NCBI GenBank assembly: GCA_002150995.1
Contig: MDHJ01000001.1
Span: forward strand, 186,001 to 250,000
Length of the DNA: 64,000 nucleotides
Reading direction: 5' to 3'
DNA from: Clavibacter michiganensis
Lineage (GTDB): Bacteria; Actinomycetota; Actinomycetes; Actinomycetales; Microbacteriaceae
This document shows, piece after piece, positions 17,277-24,811 of this stretch (positions within the stretch are counted from its first letter, which is position 1; the number at the start of each line of letters is the position of its first letter). The translations under genes were made by a program, and so were the position numbers. The notes beneath the pieces are model-generated. The model was not told the origin of the DNA and made no database searches. It saw only the letters and a list, made by a program, of their open reading frames with translations.

Positions 17277-18125
17277 TCAGCCGCGTGCGAGGTGGTCGCG
17301 GACGCCCTCGGGCTCGCGGCCGAGGAGCTCGGCCAGGAGCGGGTCGGTGCCCGCGAAGAACCCGCCGGCCGCAGCGAGCGGGAGCCCCAGGAGGAAGCGC
17401 GCGACGTGGGCGGGCGTGCCGACGGCGACCAGCCCGGCGATCCAGTCCTCGGGGTCCACGACCTCGAGGCGCACCGGGCGGCCCGCGACCTCGGACGCCA
17501 GCTCCGCGACCTCGGCCATGGTCGGCGCCGTGCGCGCGGTGAGGGTGACCGGCCCGTCGGCCGGCGCGTCCTGGAGCAGGATCCGCGCGGCGCCCTCCGC
17601 GGCGTCGGCGCGCGACGTCCAGGAGACGGGCCCGTCGGCGGGGACGCGGATCACGCCGGTCTTGCGCCAGGCACCCAGCAGCAGGTCGATGCTGTGCAGG
17701 TAGAAGCCGTTGCGCAGCGCCGTCCACGGGAGGCCGGAGGCCGCGAGGATCCCCTCGGTGGCGGCGTGGTCGCGGGCCGGGGCGAAGGGCGAGTCGGCGG
17801 CGGCGCCCTGGTGGCTCGTGTACAGGATCCGGCCCACGCCCGCCTCCGCCGCGGCCTCGACGGCGGCGCGGTGCAGCGCGACGGCGTCGGCGCCCGGATC
17901 GCTGGCGGAGACGAGGAGCAGCCGATCGGCGCCCGCGAAGGCCCCGGGGAGCGAGGCCGCGTCGGCGTAGTCGCCCCGGCGCACCTCCACGCCGCGGTCG
18001 GCGAACGACCGCGCGCTCGCGGGGTCGCGCGCGACGACGGCGATGCCCTCCGCGGGGACGGTCCGCAGCAGGTGCTCGGCGGTGGCGCCGTTGAGGGCGC
18101 CGGTGGCTCCGGTGATGACGATCAT
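17277..18125 (-). CDS. NmrA-like NAD(P)-binding oxidoreductase (QOR2/azoreductase group)
   Basis: 282 aa. The N-terminal dinucleotide motif IVITGATGALNGATAEHLL opens an atypical SDR of the NmrA/TMR type, with TSHQGAAADSPFAPARDHAATE and WTALRNGFY in the usual positions. Close relatives are NAD(P)H:quinone oxidoreductase 2-like proteins. A GAGAGGCACCC leader indicates a leadered message. It is divergent from a TetR regulator, with two palindromic motifs between them, so inducible expression is likely. Confidence 0.85.
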   Translation of the reverse strand: MIVITGATGALNGATAEHLLRTVPAEGIAVVARDPASARSFADRGVEVRRGDYADAASLPGAFAGADRLLLVSASDPGADAVALHRAAVEAAAEAGVGRILYTSHQGAAADSPFAPARDHAATEGILAASGLPWTALRNGFYLHSIDLLLGAWRKTGVIRVPADGPVSWTSRADAAEGAARILLQDAPADGPVTLTARTAPTMAEVAELASEVAGRPVRLEVVDPEDWIAGLVAVGTPAHVARFLLGLPLAAAGGFFAGTDPLLAELLGREPEGVRDHLARG

Positions 18126-18150
18126 GTGGGTGCCTCTCGTGTTTCTCGTG

Positions 18151-18163
18151 TTATCAGTGCTAA
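18151..18163. promoter_or_regulatory. Imperfect palindrome, candidate TetR operator 1
   Basis: TTATCAGTGCTAA (matches TTAnCAnTGnTAA symmetry), upstream of the NmrA-like gene on its coding strand. A related element lies at 18195-18210. Confidence 0.45.
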
Positions 18164-18194
18164 TGCTCGAAAGGTAGCACGGGAATCAGCTCGC

Positions 18195-18210
18195 TAACAC
18201 CCGTGCGTTA
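18195..18210. promoter_or_regulatory. Imperfect palindrome, candidate TetR operator 2
   Basis: TAACACCCGTGCGTTA, arms TAAC/GTTA. It overlaps the -10 (TATCGT, 18209-18214) of the TetR gene, the expected place for autorepression. Confidence 0.5.
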
Positions 18211-18214
18211 TCGT
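18209..18214 (+). promoter_or_regulatory. -10 of TetR gene (leaderless)
   Basis: TATCGT, then 6 nt, then ATG 18221. This favours ATG 18221 over the in-frame GTG at 18203. Confidence 0.55.
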
Positions 18215-18220
18215 CGTTCC

Positions 18221-18970
18221 ATGACCGCCGACGCCTCCAGAACCGACGAGGCCTCCGCCGACCCGCGTTCGGGCACGCGCGACCGCATCGTCGACGTGGC
18301 CGCCGACCTCCTCCGAGCATCCGGCCGGGCGGCCGTCACCACCCGCGCCATCTCCGAGGCGGCGGGCGTGCAGGCCCCCACCATCTACCGCCTGTTCGGC
18401 GACAAGGAGGGGCTCCTCGACGCCGTCGCGGAGCGGGAGATGACCCGGTTCAGCGCCGTCAAGGCCGACGCCGTCCGCGCCGCCGCCGCAGGCGCGGTCG
18501 ACGCCGTCGACGACCTCCGCACGGGCTGGGACGCGACGATCGCGTTCGGTCTCGCCAACCCCGACCTCTACGCCCTCATGAGCGACCCCGCCCGGGGACC
18601 CGGCTCCCCGGCCGTGCGCGCGGGCGTGGCCCTCCTCGAGGAGCGCGTGCACCGGGTCGCGCTCGCGGGACGCCTGCGCGTCGCCGAGCCCGTCGCGGTC
18701 GACCTCCTCCACGCGGCCGCGACGGGTGCGCTGCTGTCCACGATCCGCCGGCCGGCCGCCGACCGCGACCGGGTCCTGGTCGACGTGATGCGGGAGGCCG
18801 TGCTCGAGCGGATCCTCACGCCCCGGCCGGGAGGCCGCGCCCGCCACGAGCCCGGCCTCGTCGAGCGCGCCGTCGCGCTGCGCGCCCACCTGGCCGACGC
18901 CGACCGGCTCAGCGCGGGCGAGCGGACGCTCCTCGCGGAGTGGCTCGACCGGATCGCAGCGGCCCGCTGA
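18221..18970 (+). CDS. TetR/AcrR-family regulator
   Basis: 249 aa. The HTH is at about residues 18-65 (TRDRIVDVAADLLRASGRAAVTTRAISEAAGVQAPTIYRLFGDKEGL, in family order). The C-terminal ligand domain is longer than average, ending LSAGERTLLAEWLDRIAAAR. It is divergent from the NmrA-like oxidoreductase and probably controls it through the palindromes at 18151-18163 and 18195-18210. Inducer unknown. Confidence 0.88.
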   Translation: MTADASRTDEASADPRSGTRDRIVDVAADLLRASGRAAVTTRAISEAAGVQAPTIYRLFGDKEGLLDAVAEREMTRFSAVKADAVRAAAAGAVDAVDDLRTGWDATIAFGLANPDLYALMSDPARGPGSPAVRAGVALLEERVHRVALAGRLRVAEPVAVDLLHAAATGALLSTIRRPAADRDRVLVDVMREAVLERILTPRPGGRARHEPGLVERAVALRAHLADADRLSAGERTLLAEWLDRIAAAR

Positions 18971-19022
18971 ATCACCGCCACCCGACGCGAGCACCCCGAC
19001 GCGAGCGCCCGGCGGACCGCCC

Positions 19023-19880
19023 TCAGGCCCCCGCGGCCTCCACCGGTGCGGTCGTCAGCGCCTGCAGCCCCGTGACGCGCAGCAGGTCGAGCCGCGCCTC
19101 GTCCGCGCTGCCGGGTTCGGCCGTGTAGACGACGATGCGCAGGTCGCTGCCCGGCACGGAGAGGGTGTCGCAGTCGATCGTGATGGGACCGACGGGCGTG
19201 CTCGTCACGGTCTTCCGGCTCGACCGGTGCTCGGCGACGCGGGCCTCGCTCCAGCGGCGCGCGAACTCCGGCACCTCGGCGCGCAGCCGGGCCACGAGTC
19301 GCGCGAGCGCGCGGTCCGCCGGGTAGCGCCCGACCGCCGTGCGCAGGTCCGCCGTGAGGTCGCGGGCGAACTCCTCCTCGTGCACGGCGTCGAAGTCGGT
19401 GCCCGCATGGCCCTCGGTGAAGTACGTCCACACGAGGTTCCGGTCCCAGCCGCTGCGCGTCGACGGATCGCCGTTGAGCGCCGCCCACAGCGGGTTCCAC
19501 AGGAGCAGGTCGTGCGTGGCGGTGAAGACCGCGAGCGGCACGTCGCCCAGCCGGTCGACGATGCGGTGCACCCCCGGCGTGATGTGCCGCGGCACCTCGC
19601 CGCGTCCGGGCGGCGCGATCCCCGCGGCCCGGTGCAGGTGGTCGCGCTCGTCCACCGAGAGCCGGAGCGCGCGGGCGAGCGCGCCGAGCATCTGCGGCGA
19701 CGGGTTCACCGACCTGCCCTGCTCGAGCCGGACGACGTAGTCGACGCTCACGCCCGCGAGCGCGGCGAGCTCCTCGCGGCGGAGGCCGGCGGTGCGGCGG
19801 TGCGCTCCCGCGGGCAGGCCCACGTCCGCCGGCTGGACGCGTTCGCGCCAGGCGCGGAGGACGCTCGCGAACTCGGTCAT
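19023..19880 (-). CDS. XRE regulator with MmyB-like ligand-binding domain
   Basis: 285 aa. The HTH is near residues 30-75 (RREELAALAGVSVDYVVRLEQGRSVNPSPQMLGALARAL across the motif). A MmyB-like C-terminal domain follows (DRLGDVPLAVFTATHDLLLWNPLWAAL; WTYFTEGHAG; PVGPITIDCDTLSVPGSDLRIVVYTAEPGS), thought to bind fatty-acid-like ligands. ATG 19880 lies 6 nt behind GAGGAT on the minus strand. It is divergent from an SDR, and an almost identical module lies 2 kb downstream (21133-22838). Confidence 0.9.
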   Translation of the reverse strand: MTEFASVLRAWRERVQPADVGLPAGAHRRTAGLRREELAALAGVSVDYVVRLEQGRSVNPSPQMLGALARALRLSVDERDHLHRAAGIAPPGRGEVPRHITPGVHRIVDRLGDVPLAVFTATHDLLLWNPLWAALNGDPSTRSGWDRNLVWTYFTEGHAGTDFDAVHEEEFARDLTADLRTAVGRYPADRALARLVARLRAEVPEFARRWSEARVAEHRSSRKTVTSTPVGPITIDCDTLSVPGSDLRIVVYTAEPGSADEARLDLLRVTGLQALTTAPVEAAGA

Positions 19881-19886
19881 GCACCC

Positions 19887-19892
19887 ATCCTC
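19887..19892 (-). promoter_or_regulatory. -10 of first XRE gene
   Basis: GAGGAT on the minus strand, 6 nt from ATG 19880. The paralogous XRE gene has the same GAGGAT-N6-ATG (22002-22007). Confidence 0.5.
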
Positions 19893-19920
19893 CGCGCTCG
19901 CGGGCGGATCAGCCTGGTAC

Positions 19921-19932
19921 CGCCGGTCCTCC
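19921..19932 (+). promoter_or_regulatory. Shared motif CGCCGGTCCTCC, copy A
   Basis: This 12-mer is identical to 22037-22048 and, in both places, ends 37 nt before the first base of the SDR -10. Candidate binding site for the divergent XRE regulators. Confidence 0.5.
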
Positions 19933-19969
19933 CGTCGACGGGTGCCTGGGCGCGGCGGCGGCTCGGGCG

Positions 19970-19975
19970 CAGGCT
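19970..19975 (+). promoter_or_regulatory. -10 of first SDR gene (leaderless)
   Basis: CAGGCT, 6 nt, ATG 19982. Confidence 0.5.
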
Positions 19976-19981
19976 CGACGC

Positions 19982-20662
19982 ATGACCACCACACTCATCA
20001 CCGGATCCAACCGCAGCCTCGGCCTCGAGACCGCGCGCCGCCTCCTCGAGGCGGGGCACACCGTCTACGCCGGCATGCGCGACACCGCCGACGGCGATGC
20101 CGTCCGTGCCCTGGGCGCCCACCCCGTCCAGCTCGACGTCGACGACCAGGCCAGCGTGGAGCGCGCCGTCGCCTCGCTTCCGGAGCTCGACGTCCTCGTC
20201 AACAACGCCGGAGTCCTCGGCACCTCCTTCGGGGTCGACGACCTCACCCCGGAGGCGATGCTCTCCGTGCTGCAGACGAACGTCGTGGGGATCGTGCGGG
20301 TGACGCAGGCCGCGCTGCCCCTGCTGCGGGCGTCCGCCGCGCCGGTCATCGTCAACGTCGCCTCGGGCGTCGGCTGGCCGCGCGCCCTCGCCGGCGACGG
20401 CACCGACGAGAGCCACGTGCTCGCGGTGCCGTACGCGGCCTCGAAGGCGGCCGTCATCACCCTGACCCTGCAGTACGCGAAGAACCTGCCGGGCTTCCGG
20501 ATCAACGCCACCGACCCCGGCTACACGGCCACCGACTTCAACGGCCACGGCGGCCACCAGACGGTCACCGAGGGCACCGACGCGACCGTCGCGATGGCGC
20601 TCGTGGGACCGGACGGGCCGACGGGCGGGTTCCTCAGCCGGCACGGGCGGATCGAGTACTGA
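19982..20662 (+). CDS. SDR-family oxidoreductase
   Basis: 226 aa classical SDR: cofactor motif TGSNRSLG (residues 7-14), LVNNAGVLG, catalytic Ser in NVASGVGWP and the YAASK motif (YxxxK). The ending GGFLSRHGRIEY is typical of actinobacterial SDRs paired with MmyB-type regulators. It probably reduces a carbonyl with NADPH; substrate unknown. It is divergent from the XRE gene with the CGCCGGTCCTCC motif between. Confidence 0.9.
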   Translation: MTTTLITGSNRSLGLETARRLLEAGHTVYAGMRDTADGDAVRALGAHPVQLDVDDQASVERAVASLPELDVLVNNAGVLGTSFGVDDLTPEAMLSVLQTNVVGIVRVTQAALPLLRASAAPVIVNVASGVGWPRALAGDGTDESHVLAVPYAASKAAVITLTLQYAKNLPGFRINATDPGYTATDFNGHGGHQTVTEGTDATVAMALVGPDGPTGGFLSRHGRIEY

Positions 20663-20691
20663 GGGGCGTGGACCGCCGTGCCGCTGCCCGG

Positions 20692-20697
20692 TACCGT
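20692..20697 (+). promoter_or_regulatory. -10 of SRPBCC gene (leaderless)
   Basis: TACCGT, 6 nt, GTG 20704. This supports GTG 20704 rather than the in-frame GTG at 20668. Confidence 0.5.
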
Positions 20698-20703
20698 CGA
20701 ACC

Positions 20704-21102
20704 GTGACCTGGCCAGCGCTGCACGTCTCCCGTCCCGTCGACGCCGACGTGGCGTCCGTCGTCGCCGTCGCGGGGGATCCCGCGCGGCTGCCCGAGTGGG
20801 CGGCGGGCGTCAGCTCGGGGATCCGGCTCGACGGCGGCCGCTGGCTGTCGGACTCGCCGATGGGCGCGATCGAGATCGCGTTCACCGGTCCGCGCGAGCT
20901 CGGGATCCTCGACCACGACGTGACGCTCCCCGACGGCACGGTCGTGCGGAACCCGCTCCGGGTGCTCCCGAACGCCGACGGCAGCGAGGTGGTGTTCACC
21001 CTCTTCCAGCGCCCGGGCGTGAGCGACGAGGCCCTCGCCGCCGACGCCGCCCTCGTCGCCGCGGACCTCGACCGGCTCGCGACGCTGGTCGCCCGCGCCT
21101 GA
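20704..21102 (+). CDS. SRPBCC (START-like) domain protein
   Basis: 132 aa small protein with the SRPBCC/polyketide-cyclase pattern: WPALHVSRPVDADVASVVAVAGDPARLPEWAAGV at the start in order, GPRELGILDHDVTLPDGTVV in the middle and a long C-terminal helix (EALAADAALVAADLDRLATLV). These domains form a helix-grip cavity for hydrophobic ligands. Function here unknown. Confidence 0.8.
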   Translation: MTWPALHVSRPVDADVASVVAVAGDPARLPEWAAGVSSGIRLDGGRWLSDSPMGAIEIAFTGPRELGILDHDVTLPDGTVVRNPLRVLPNADGSEVVFTLFQRPGVSDEALAADAALVAADLDRLATLVARA

Positions 21103-21132
21103 CGTCAGCCCCTCGTCGCGCGGCTCACGCCG

Positions 21133-21995
21133 TCACGCGCCGGCCGTGACCGGCGCGTCCTCGCCGAACCGGTGGTGTCCGAGCACGGCGAGCAGTTCGA
21201 GCTTCCCCGCCGCATCGGACCGGGGGCGGCGGTGAGCACGAGGAGCGCCTGCCCCTGGTCCTCGGTGAACAGCGCCTGGCAGTCGACGTCGATGGCTCCC
21301 AGCTCCCGGTGGATCAGCGTCTTCCGGTCGTGGAACCGGGTGCCCACCTCGTGCCGGTCCCAGAGCGCCCGGAACTCGTCGCTCGTCGCGCTGAGCCGGT
21401 GCGCGAGCTCGGCGGCCGGCGAGGACGGGCCGGCGGCGCCGAGCGCCATGCGGAGACCCGCGACGAGGGAGAGGCCCTGGCGCTCGTGGTCGGACTCCGG
21501 GTACACGTCACGTTCGCCCGGCCGGGTGAACCAGCGGTAGACGGCGGTGCGCGCCATCCCGCGCTCCTGCACGTGGTCGCCGAGCAGGATCGCGGCCAGC
21601 CGGTTCTGCGCGAGCGTCTCCCCGAGGCGGGAGATGATGAGGGCCGGGGTGTCGTCCAGGCGGTCGAGCACCCGGCGCAGCTGCGGGGCCACGTGCGAGT
21701 CGAGCGGCGTCCGCGCGGGGACGTTCTGCCCGGCCAGCCGGTGGAGGTGGTCGCGGGCGTCGTCCGTCAGCCGCAGCGCACGGGCGAGCGCCTGGAGCAT
21801 CTGCGCGGACGGCTGCGGTCCCCGCCCCTGCTCCAGCCGGGCGTAGTAGTCCGTGGACATCCCCGTCAGCTGCGCGACCTCGTCGCGCCGCAGGCCCGGC
21901 ACGCGGCGGCGGGGCGAGTCGGGGAGCGCCACGTCGGCGGGCCGCAGCCCCTCGCGGCGGGTGCGCAGGAAGGCGGCGAGAGCGGATCGGTCCAT
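21133..21995 (-). CDS. XRE/MmyB-like regulator, single-base frameshift at C-terminus
   Basis: Paralog of the regulator at 19023-19880: HTH with RRDEVAQLTGMSTDYYARLEQGRG and an MmyB-like domain (RRVLDRLDDTPALIISRLGETLAQN). After VLTAAPG the written frame turns into Arg/Ser-rich nonsense. Adding one C near 21219-21222 gives SDAAGKLELLAVLGHHRFGE and a stop at 21133, the expected family ending, for a 287-aa protein. ATG 21995 has GAGGAT 6 nt upstream. It is divergent from the SDR at 22098. Confidence 0.85.
21135..21158. terminator. Hairpin at XRE 3' end
   Basis: ACGCGCCGG, 6-nt loop, CCGGCGCGT. A 9-bp perfect stem at the convergent ends of the SRPBCC and XRE genes; it overlaps the last codons of the repaired XRE frame. 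Confidence 0.4.
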
Positions 21996-22001
21996 GCCGC
22001 C

Positions 22002-22007
22002 ATCCTC
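22002..22007 (-). promoter_or_regulatory. -10 of second XRE gene
   Basis: GAGGAT on the minus strand, 6 nt from ATG 21995. Confidence 0.5.
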
Positions 22008-22036
22008 GCGCTCGCGGCGGCGCGGGTGGGAGGGAG

Positions 22037-22048
22037 CGCCGGTCCTCC
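22037..22048 (+). promoter_or_regulatory. Shared motif CGCCGGTCCTCC, copy B
   Basis: Identical to copy A at 19921-19932 and with the same 37-nt distance to the SDR -10 (here 22086). Confidence 0.5.
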
Positions 22049-22085
22049 GATGACCGCTCCCCTCCCGGATCCGCCCGCGCCGCCG

Positions 22086-22091
22086 CACACT
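22086..22091 (+). promoter_or_regulatory. -10 of second SDR gene (leaderless)
   Basis: CACACT, 6 nt, ATG 22098. Confidence 0.5.
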
Positions 22092-22097
22092 CGGCCC

Positions 22098-22838
22098 ATG
22101 GACATCACCGGCACGACCGCATTCATCCCCGGCGCCACCTCCGGCATCGGCCTGGCACTGGCCCTGCGACTGCAGGCGGCCGGCAGCACCGTCGTCATCG
22201 GCGGGCGCCGGACCGAGCTCCTGCAGCGACTGGCCGACGAGCACGGCCTGGGCACCGTCGTCATCGACGTCACCGATCCCGACTCCGTGCGCGCCGCCCG
22301 CGACCAGGTGCTGGCGGAGCACCCCGACCTGGACGTCGTCGTCGCGATGGCCGGGATCATGGGCGTGGAGGACATCCGGAGCGCGGACTTCCTCGACCAC
22401 GCCGAGCGCGTCATCGACACCAACATCCGGGGGCCGCTGCACCTGGTCGCGGCCTTCGTGGAGCACCTGCGGACCCGACCGTCCGCGGCCCTCATCACGG
22501 TCTCCTCGGGCCTCGCGCACACGCCGCTGGCGTCCACCCCCACCTACAACGGCTCGAAGGCGTTCATCCACCGGTTCACCGAGTCCATCCGCCTGCAGCT
22601 CGCCGGCACCTCGGTGCAGGTCATCGAGATCGTCCCGCCGGGCGTGCGGACGGAGCTGCTCCCCGGCGGATCCGACGACGACCGGTTCATGCCCCTCGAC
22701 GCCTTCGCCGACGAGGTGATGGCGCTCCTCGCGTCCCAGCCGGACGCCCACGAGATCCTGGTGGAGGCGGTCAAGCCCCTCCGCTTCGCCGAGGTCGAGG
22801 GCCGGTACGACGCGACGGTCGCCGCGATGAACGGCTGA
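22098..22838 (+). CDS. SDR-family oxidoreductase (DltE-like)
   Basis: 246 aa. The cofactor motif PGATSGIGLAL is a Pro-for-Thr variant of TGxxxGIG. It continues with VVAMAGIM in place of NNAG, VSSGLAHTP and the YNGSK active site (YxxxK). This matches the DltE/short-chain oxidoreductase group. It pairs divergently with the second MmyB-like XRE gene, repeating the 19-20 kb arrangement. A possible leaderless serine-hydrolase gene follows 29 nt later. Confidence 0.88.
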   Translation: MDITGTTAFIPGATSGIGLALALRLQAAGSTVVIGGRRTELLQRLADEHGLGTVVIDVTDPDSVRAARDQVLAEHPDLDVVVAMAGIMGVEDIRSADFLDHAERVIDTNIRGPLHLVAAFVEHLRTRPSAALITVSSGLAHTPLASTPTYNGSKAFIHRFTESIRLQLAGTSVQVIEIVPPGVRTELLPGGSDDDRFMPLDAFADEVMALLASQPDAHEILVEAVKPLRFAEVEGRYDATVAAMNG

Positions 22839-22855
22839 GGAGCGCGACCGGACGC

Positions 22856-22861
22856 CACACT
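22856..22861 (+). promoter_or_regulatory. -10 of serine hydrolase gene (leaderless)
   Basis: CACACT, 6 nt, ATG 22868; same hexamer and spacing as the preceding SDR gene. Confidence 0.5.
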
Positions 22862-22867
22862 GGGGGC

Positions 22868-23758
22868 ATGAGCACCGCCGCCGACGACGTCCTCGCCCGC
22901 CTCGTCGAGGGCATCGACCGCGAGCGGCTCGGGGCGTACGGCGTCGTGGTGCGGATCGGCGACGACGAGGCGGAGCGCCGCTGGCGCAGCGACGACCGGG
23001 AGGACCTCTACTCCGTGTCGAAGGGCGTGTGCGCGCTCGCCGTCGGCATGGCGGTGGACGCGGGGATCCTCGCGCTCGACACCCGGGTCCCCGAGCTGCT
23101 GCCCGACCTCGAGCTCGGCGCGGGCGTCGACGGGGTCACCGTCGAGCACCTCCTCACCATGACCAGCGGGATCGACCTCGCCTGGTCCGGCGACGAGCCC
23201 GTGCCCGGGCCCGACCTCGCGCAGGCGATGCTCGGCCGCCCGAGCCGCGGCCGCGTCTTCCAGTACAGCGACGCCAGCCCGTACGCGGCCATGCGGATGC
23301 TCGCCGCCGAGGTCGGCGACGTGCGCGACTGGCTGCTGCCGCGCCTGTTCGACCCGCTCGGCATCGGGAACCCGCAGTGGGACCGGTGCCCGCTCGGCTT
23401 CGTCGTGGGCGGCAGCGGGCTCCGTCTCCGCACCGGCGAGCTGGCGCGCATCGGCCGTCTGCTGCGCGACCGCGGCGCGTGGGAGGGCCGACAGCTCGTC
23501 AGCGCGGCGTGGGTCGACCGGATGCACGCCGACTGGATCCCCACGGGCGCCCCCGACCCGCGGGCCCCCTTCGCCCGCTACGGCCTCGCGACCTGGGACG
23601 GCCCGGGAGACGCGTGGCGCCTGGACGGCCGCTACGGCCAGTACGTGCTGGTCGACGGATCCCGGGACGCGGTCGTCACCATCACCGCGCACGAGGAGGA
23701 GCGGGACCACCTGCTCGCCGAGCTCGCGGTGGGCGCGCTCGTCGACGTCGTCGGCTGA
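22868..23758 (+). CDS. Beta-lactamase-superfamily serine hydrolase (class C-like)
   Basis: 296 aa, no signal peptide, so cytoplasmic. Active-site SxxK is Ser49-Val-Ser-Lys52 (LYSVSKG), the second motif is YSD (VFQYSDASPY, family YxN) and EHLLTMTSGIDL is the usual class C/EstB segment. Such proteins are esterases or peptidases rather than antibiotic-degrading enzymes when cytoplasmic. Its 3' end faces the rhodanese gene with a 10-nt gap. Confidence 0.85.
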   Translation: MSTAADDVLARLVEGIDRERLGAYGVVVRIGDDEAERRWRSDDREDLYSVSKGVCALAVGMAVDAGILALDTRVPELLPDLELGAGVDGVTVEHLLTMTSGIDLAWSGDEPVPGPDLAQAMLGRPSRGRVFQYSDASPYAAMRMLAAEVGDVRDWLLPRLFDPLGIGNPQWDRCPLGFVVGGSGLRLRTGELARIGRLLRDRGAWEGRQLVSAAWVDRMHADWIPTGAPDPRAPFARYGLATWDGPGDAWRLDGRYGQYVLVDGSRDAVVTITAHEEERDHLLAELAVGALVDVVG

Positions 23759-23768
23759 TGTACGCGGC

Positions 23769-24188
23769 TCAGGGCACCGGCGCCGTCAGCGGATCCGGCG
23801 CCTGCCGCGTCCGCCCGGCGTCGGTCGTCACCGCGAACCCCTCCCGGGACCAGTACTCGAAGCCGCCGATCAGCTCCTGCACGCGCGCGTAGCCGAGCGT
23901 CGCGAGCGCGAGGGCCGCGCGCGTGCTGCCGTTGCAGCCGGGACCCCAGCAGTAGACGACCACGCGGGCGTCCCGGTCGGGGAGCTCGGCGGCGGCGCGC
24001 GCCGCCAGCTCCGCGCCGGGGATGTGGACCGCGCCGGGGATGCGCCCCTGCGCCCACGCGGCGTCGGATCGCACGTCGACCACGAGGGGCGCCTCCCCGC
24101 TCGCGCGGTCGGCGGCGAGGTCGGCGGGGTCGGTCTCGTAGGCCAGCTTGGCGGCGAGGAAGTCGATGGCGGAGAGGCTCGTCTGCAT
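23769..24188 (-). CDS. Rhodanese-like domain protein
   Basis: 139 aa from ATG 24188. A single rhodanese domain at about residues 30-120 has LVVDVRSDAAWAQGRIPGAVHIP and the active-site loop CWGPGCNGS, with the catalytic Cys in the usual VVYCxGxxCxxS frame. Such proteins carry sulfane sulfur or act in cyanide/thiosulfate handling. GGAGGC upstream may serve as a ribosome site. It is divergent from the Lrp gene. Confidence 0.85.
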   Translation of the reverse strand: MQTSLSAIDFLAAKLAYETDPADLAADRASGEAPLVVDVRSDAAWAQGRIPGAVHIPGAELAARAAAELPDRDARVVVYCWGPGCNGSTRAALALATLGYARVQELIGGFEYWSREGFAVTTDAGRTRQAPDPLTAPVP

Positions 24189-24269
24189 GCCTCCATCGAA
24201 GCGGTCGGGCTCCCCGGCGCGGAAGGGAGGTCGACCGGCATCCGGGCCGTCGCGCCGCGGATCGCCCGG

Positions 24270-24275
24270 TAGGTT
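24270..24275 (+). promoter_or_regulatory. -10 of Lrp gene (leaderless)
   Basis: TAGGTT, 7 nt, ATG 24283. Confidence 0.5.
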
Positions 24276-24282
24276 CGGCCGC

Positions 24283-24741
24283 ATGCCGACGAATCCACCG
24301 CTCGTCCTCGATCCCACCGATCACGCGATCATCGCCGAGCTCCAGGCCGACGGCCGCGTGAGCGTCGCGCAGCTCGGCCGCGCGGTCTCGCTCTCGGCCA
24401 GCGCGACGGCCGAACGCGTGCGCCGCCTCACGGAGGGCGGGATCATCACGGGCTACTCGATCACGGTCGACCCGGAGGCGCTCGGCTGGGCGGTCACGGC
24501 CTTCGTGCGGCTGGCCTACCCCTCCGGCGACTACCGCCCCTTCCACGCGCTCGTGGCGGAGATGCCGGAGATCGTCGAGGCGCATCACGTCACAGGCGCC
24601 GACTGCTTCATCATCAAGGTCCACGCGCGCTCGATGCGCGACCTCGAGCGCATCACGGGCAGGCTCGCGGTGCTCGGCGGCATCACGACCCACGTCGTCT
24701 ACTCGAGCCCGGTGCCGGGTCGGCACGTGGTGCCGGCGTGA
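24283..24741 (+). CDS. Lrp/AsnC-family regulator
   Basis: 152 aa. The N-terminal AsnC HTH (residues 10-58: LDPTDHAIIAELQADGRVSVAQLGRAVSLSASATAERV in order) is followed by the C-terminal RAM/ASNC effector domain (GYSITVDPEALGWAVTAFVRL; VEAHHVTGADCFIIKVHARSMRDLE). Full-length. Lrp proteins sense amino acids and bind as octamers. It may control the divergent rhodanese gene; this is inference from position. Confidence 0.9.
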   Translation: MPTNPPLVLDPTDHAIIAELQADGRVSVAQLGRAVSLSASATAERVRRLTEGGIITGYSITVDPEALGWAVTAFVRLAYPSGDYRPFHALVAEMPEIVEAHHVTGADCFIIKVHARSMRDLERITGRLAVLGGITTHVVYSSPVPGRHVVPA

Positions 24742-24766
24742 CCATGGCCTCGAGCCGCCGTAGCGC

Positions 24767-24784
24767 GTTGATGACATCATCAAC
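24767..24784. promoter_or_regulatory. Perfect palindrome GTTGATGA-CA-TCATCAAC, site 1
   Basis: Eight-bp arms and a 2-nt centre, AT-rich against the background. A second related site follows at 24796-24811. It sits between two convergent genes where no promoter is expected. It looks like an operator rather than a terminator (low GC stem, no T-run). Its regulator is not identifiable. Confidence 0.55.
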
Positions 24785-24795
24785 CGCTGATCGGC

Positions 24796-24811
24796 TTGAT
24801 AATGTCATCGA
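24796..24811. promoter_or_regulatory. Related imperfect palindrome, site 2
   Basis: TTGATAATGTCATCGA, matching TTGATGACATCATCAA of site 1 at most positions with 28 bp between centres. It covers the stop codon of the kinase-like gene (24805-24807). Confidence 0.45.
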
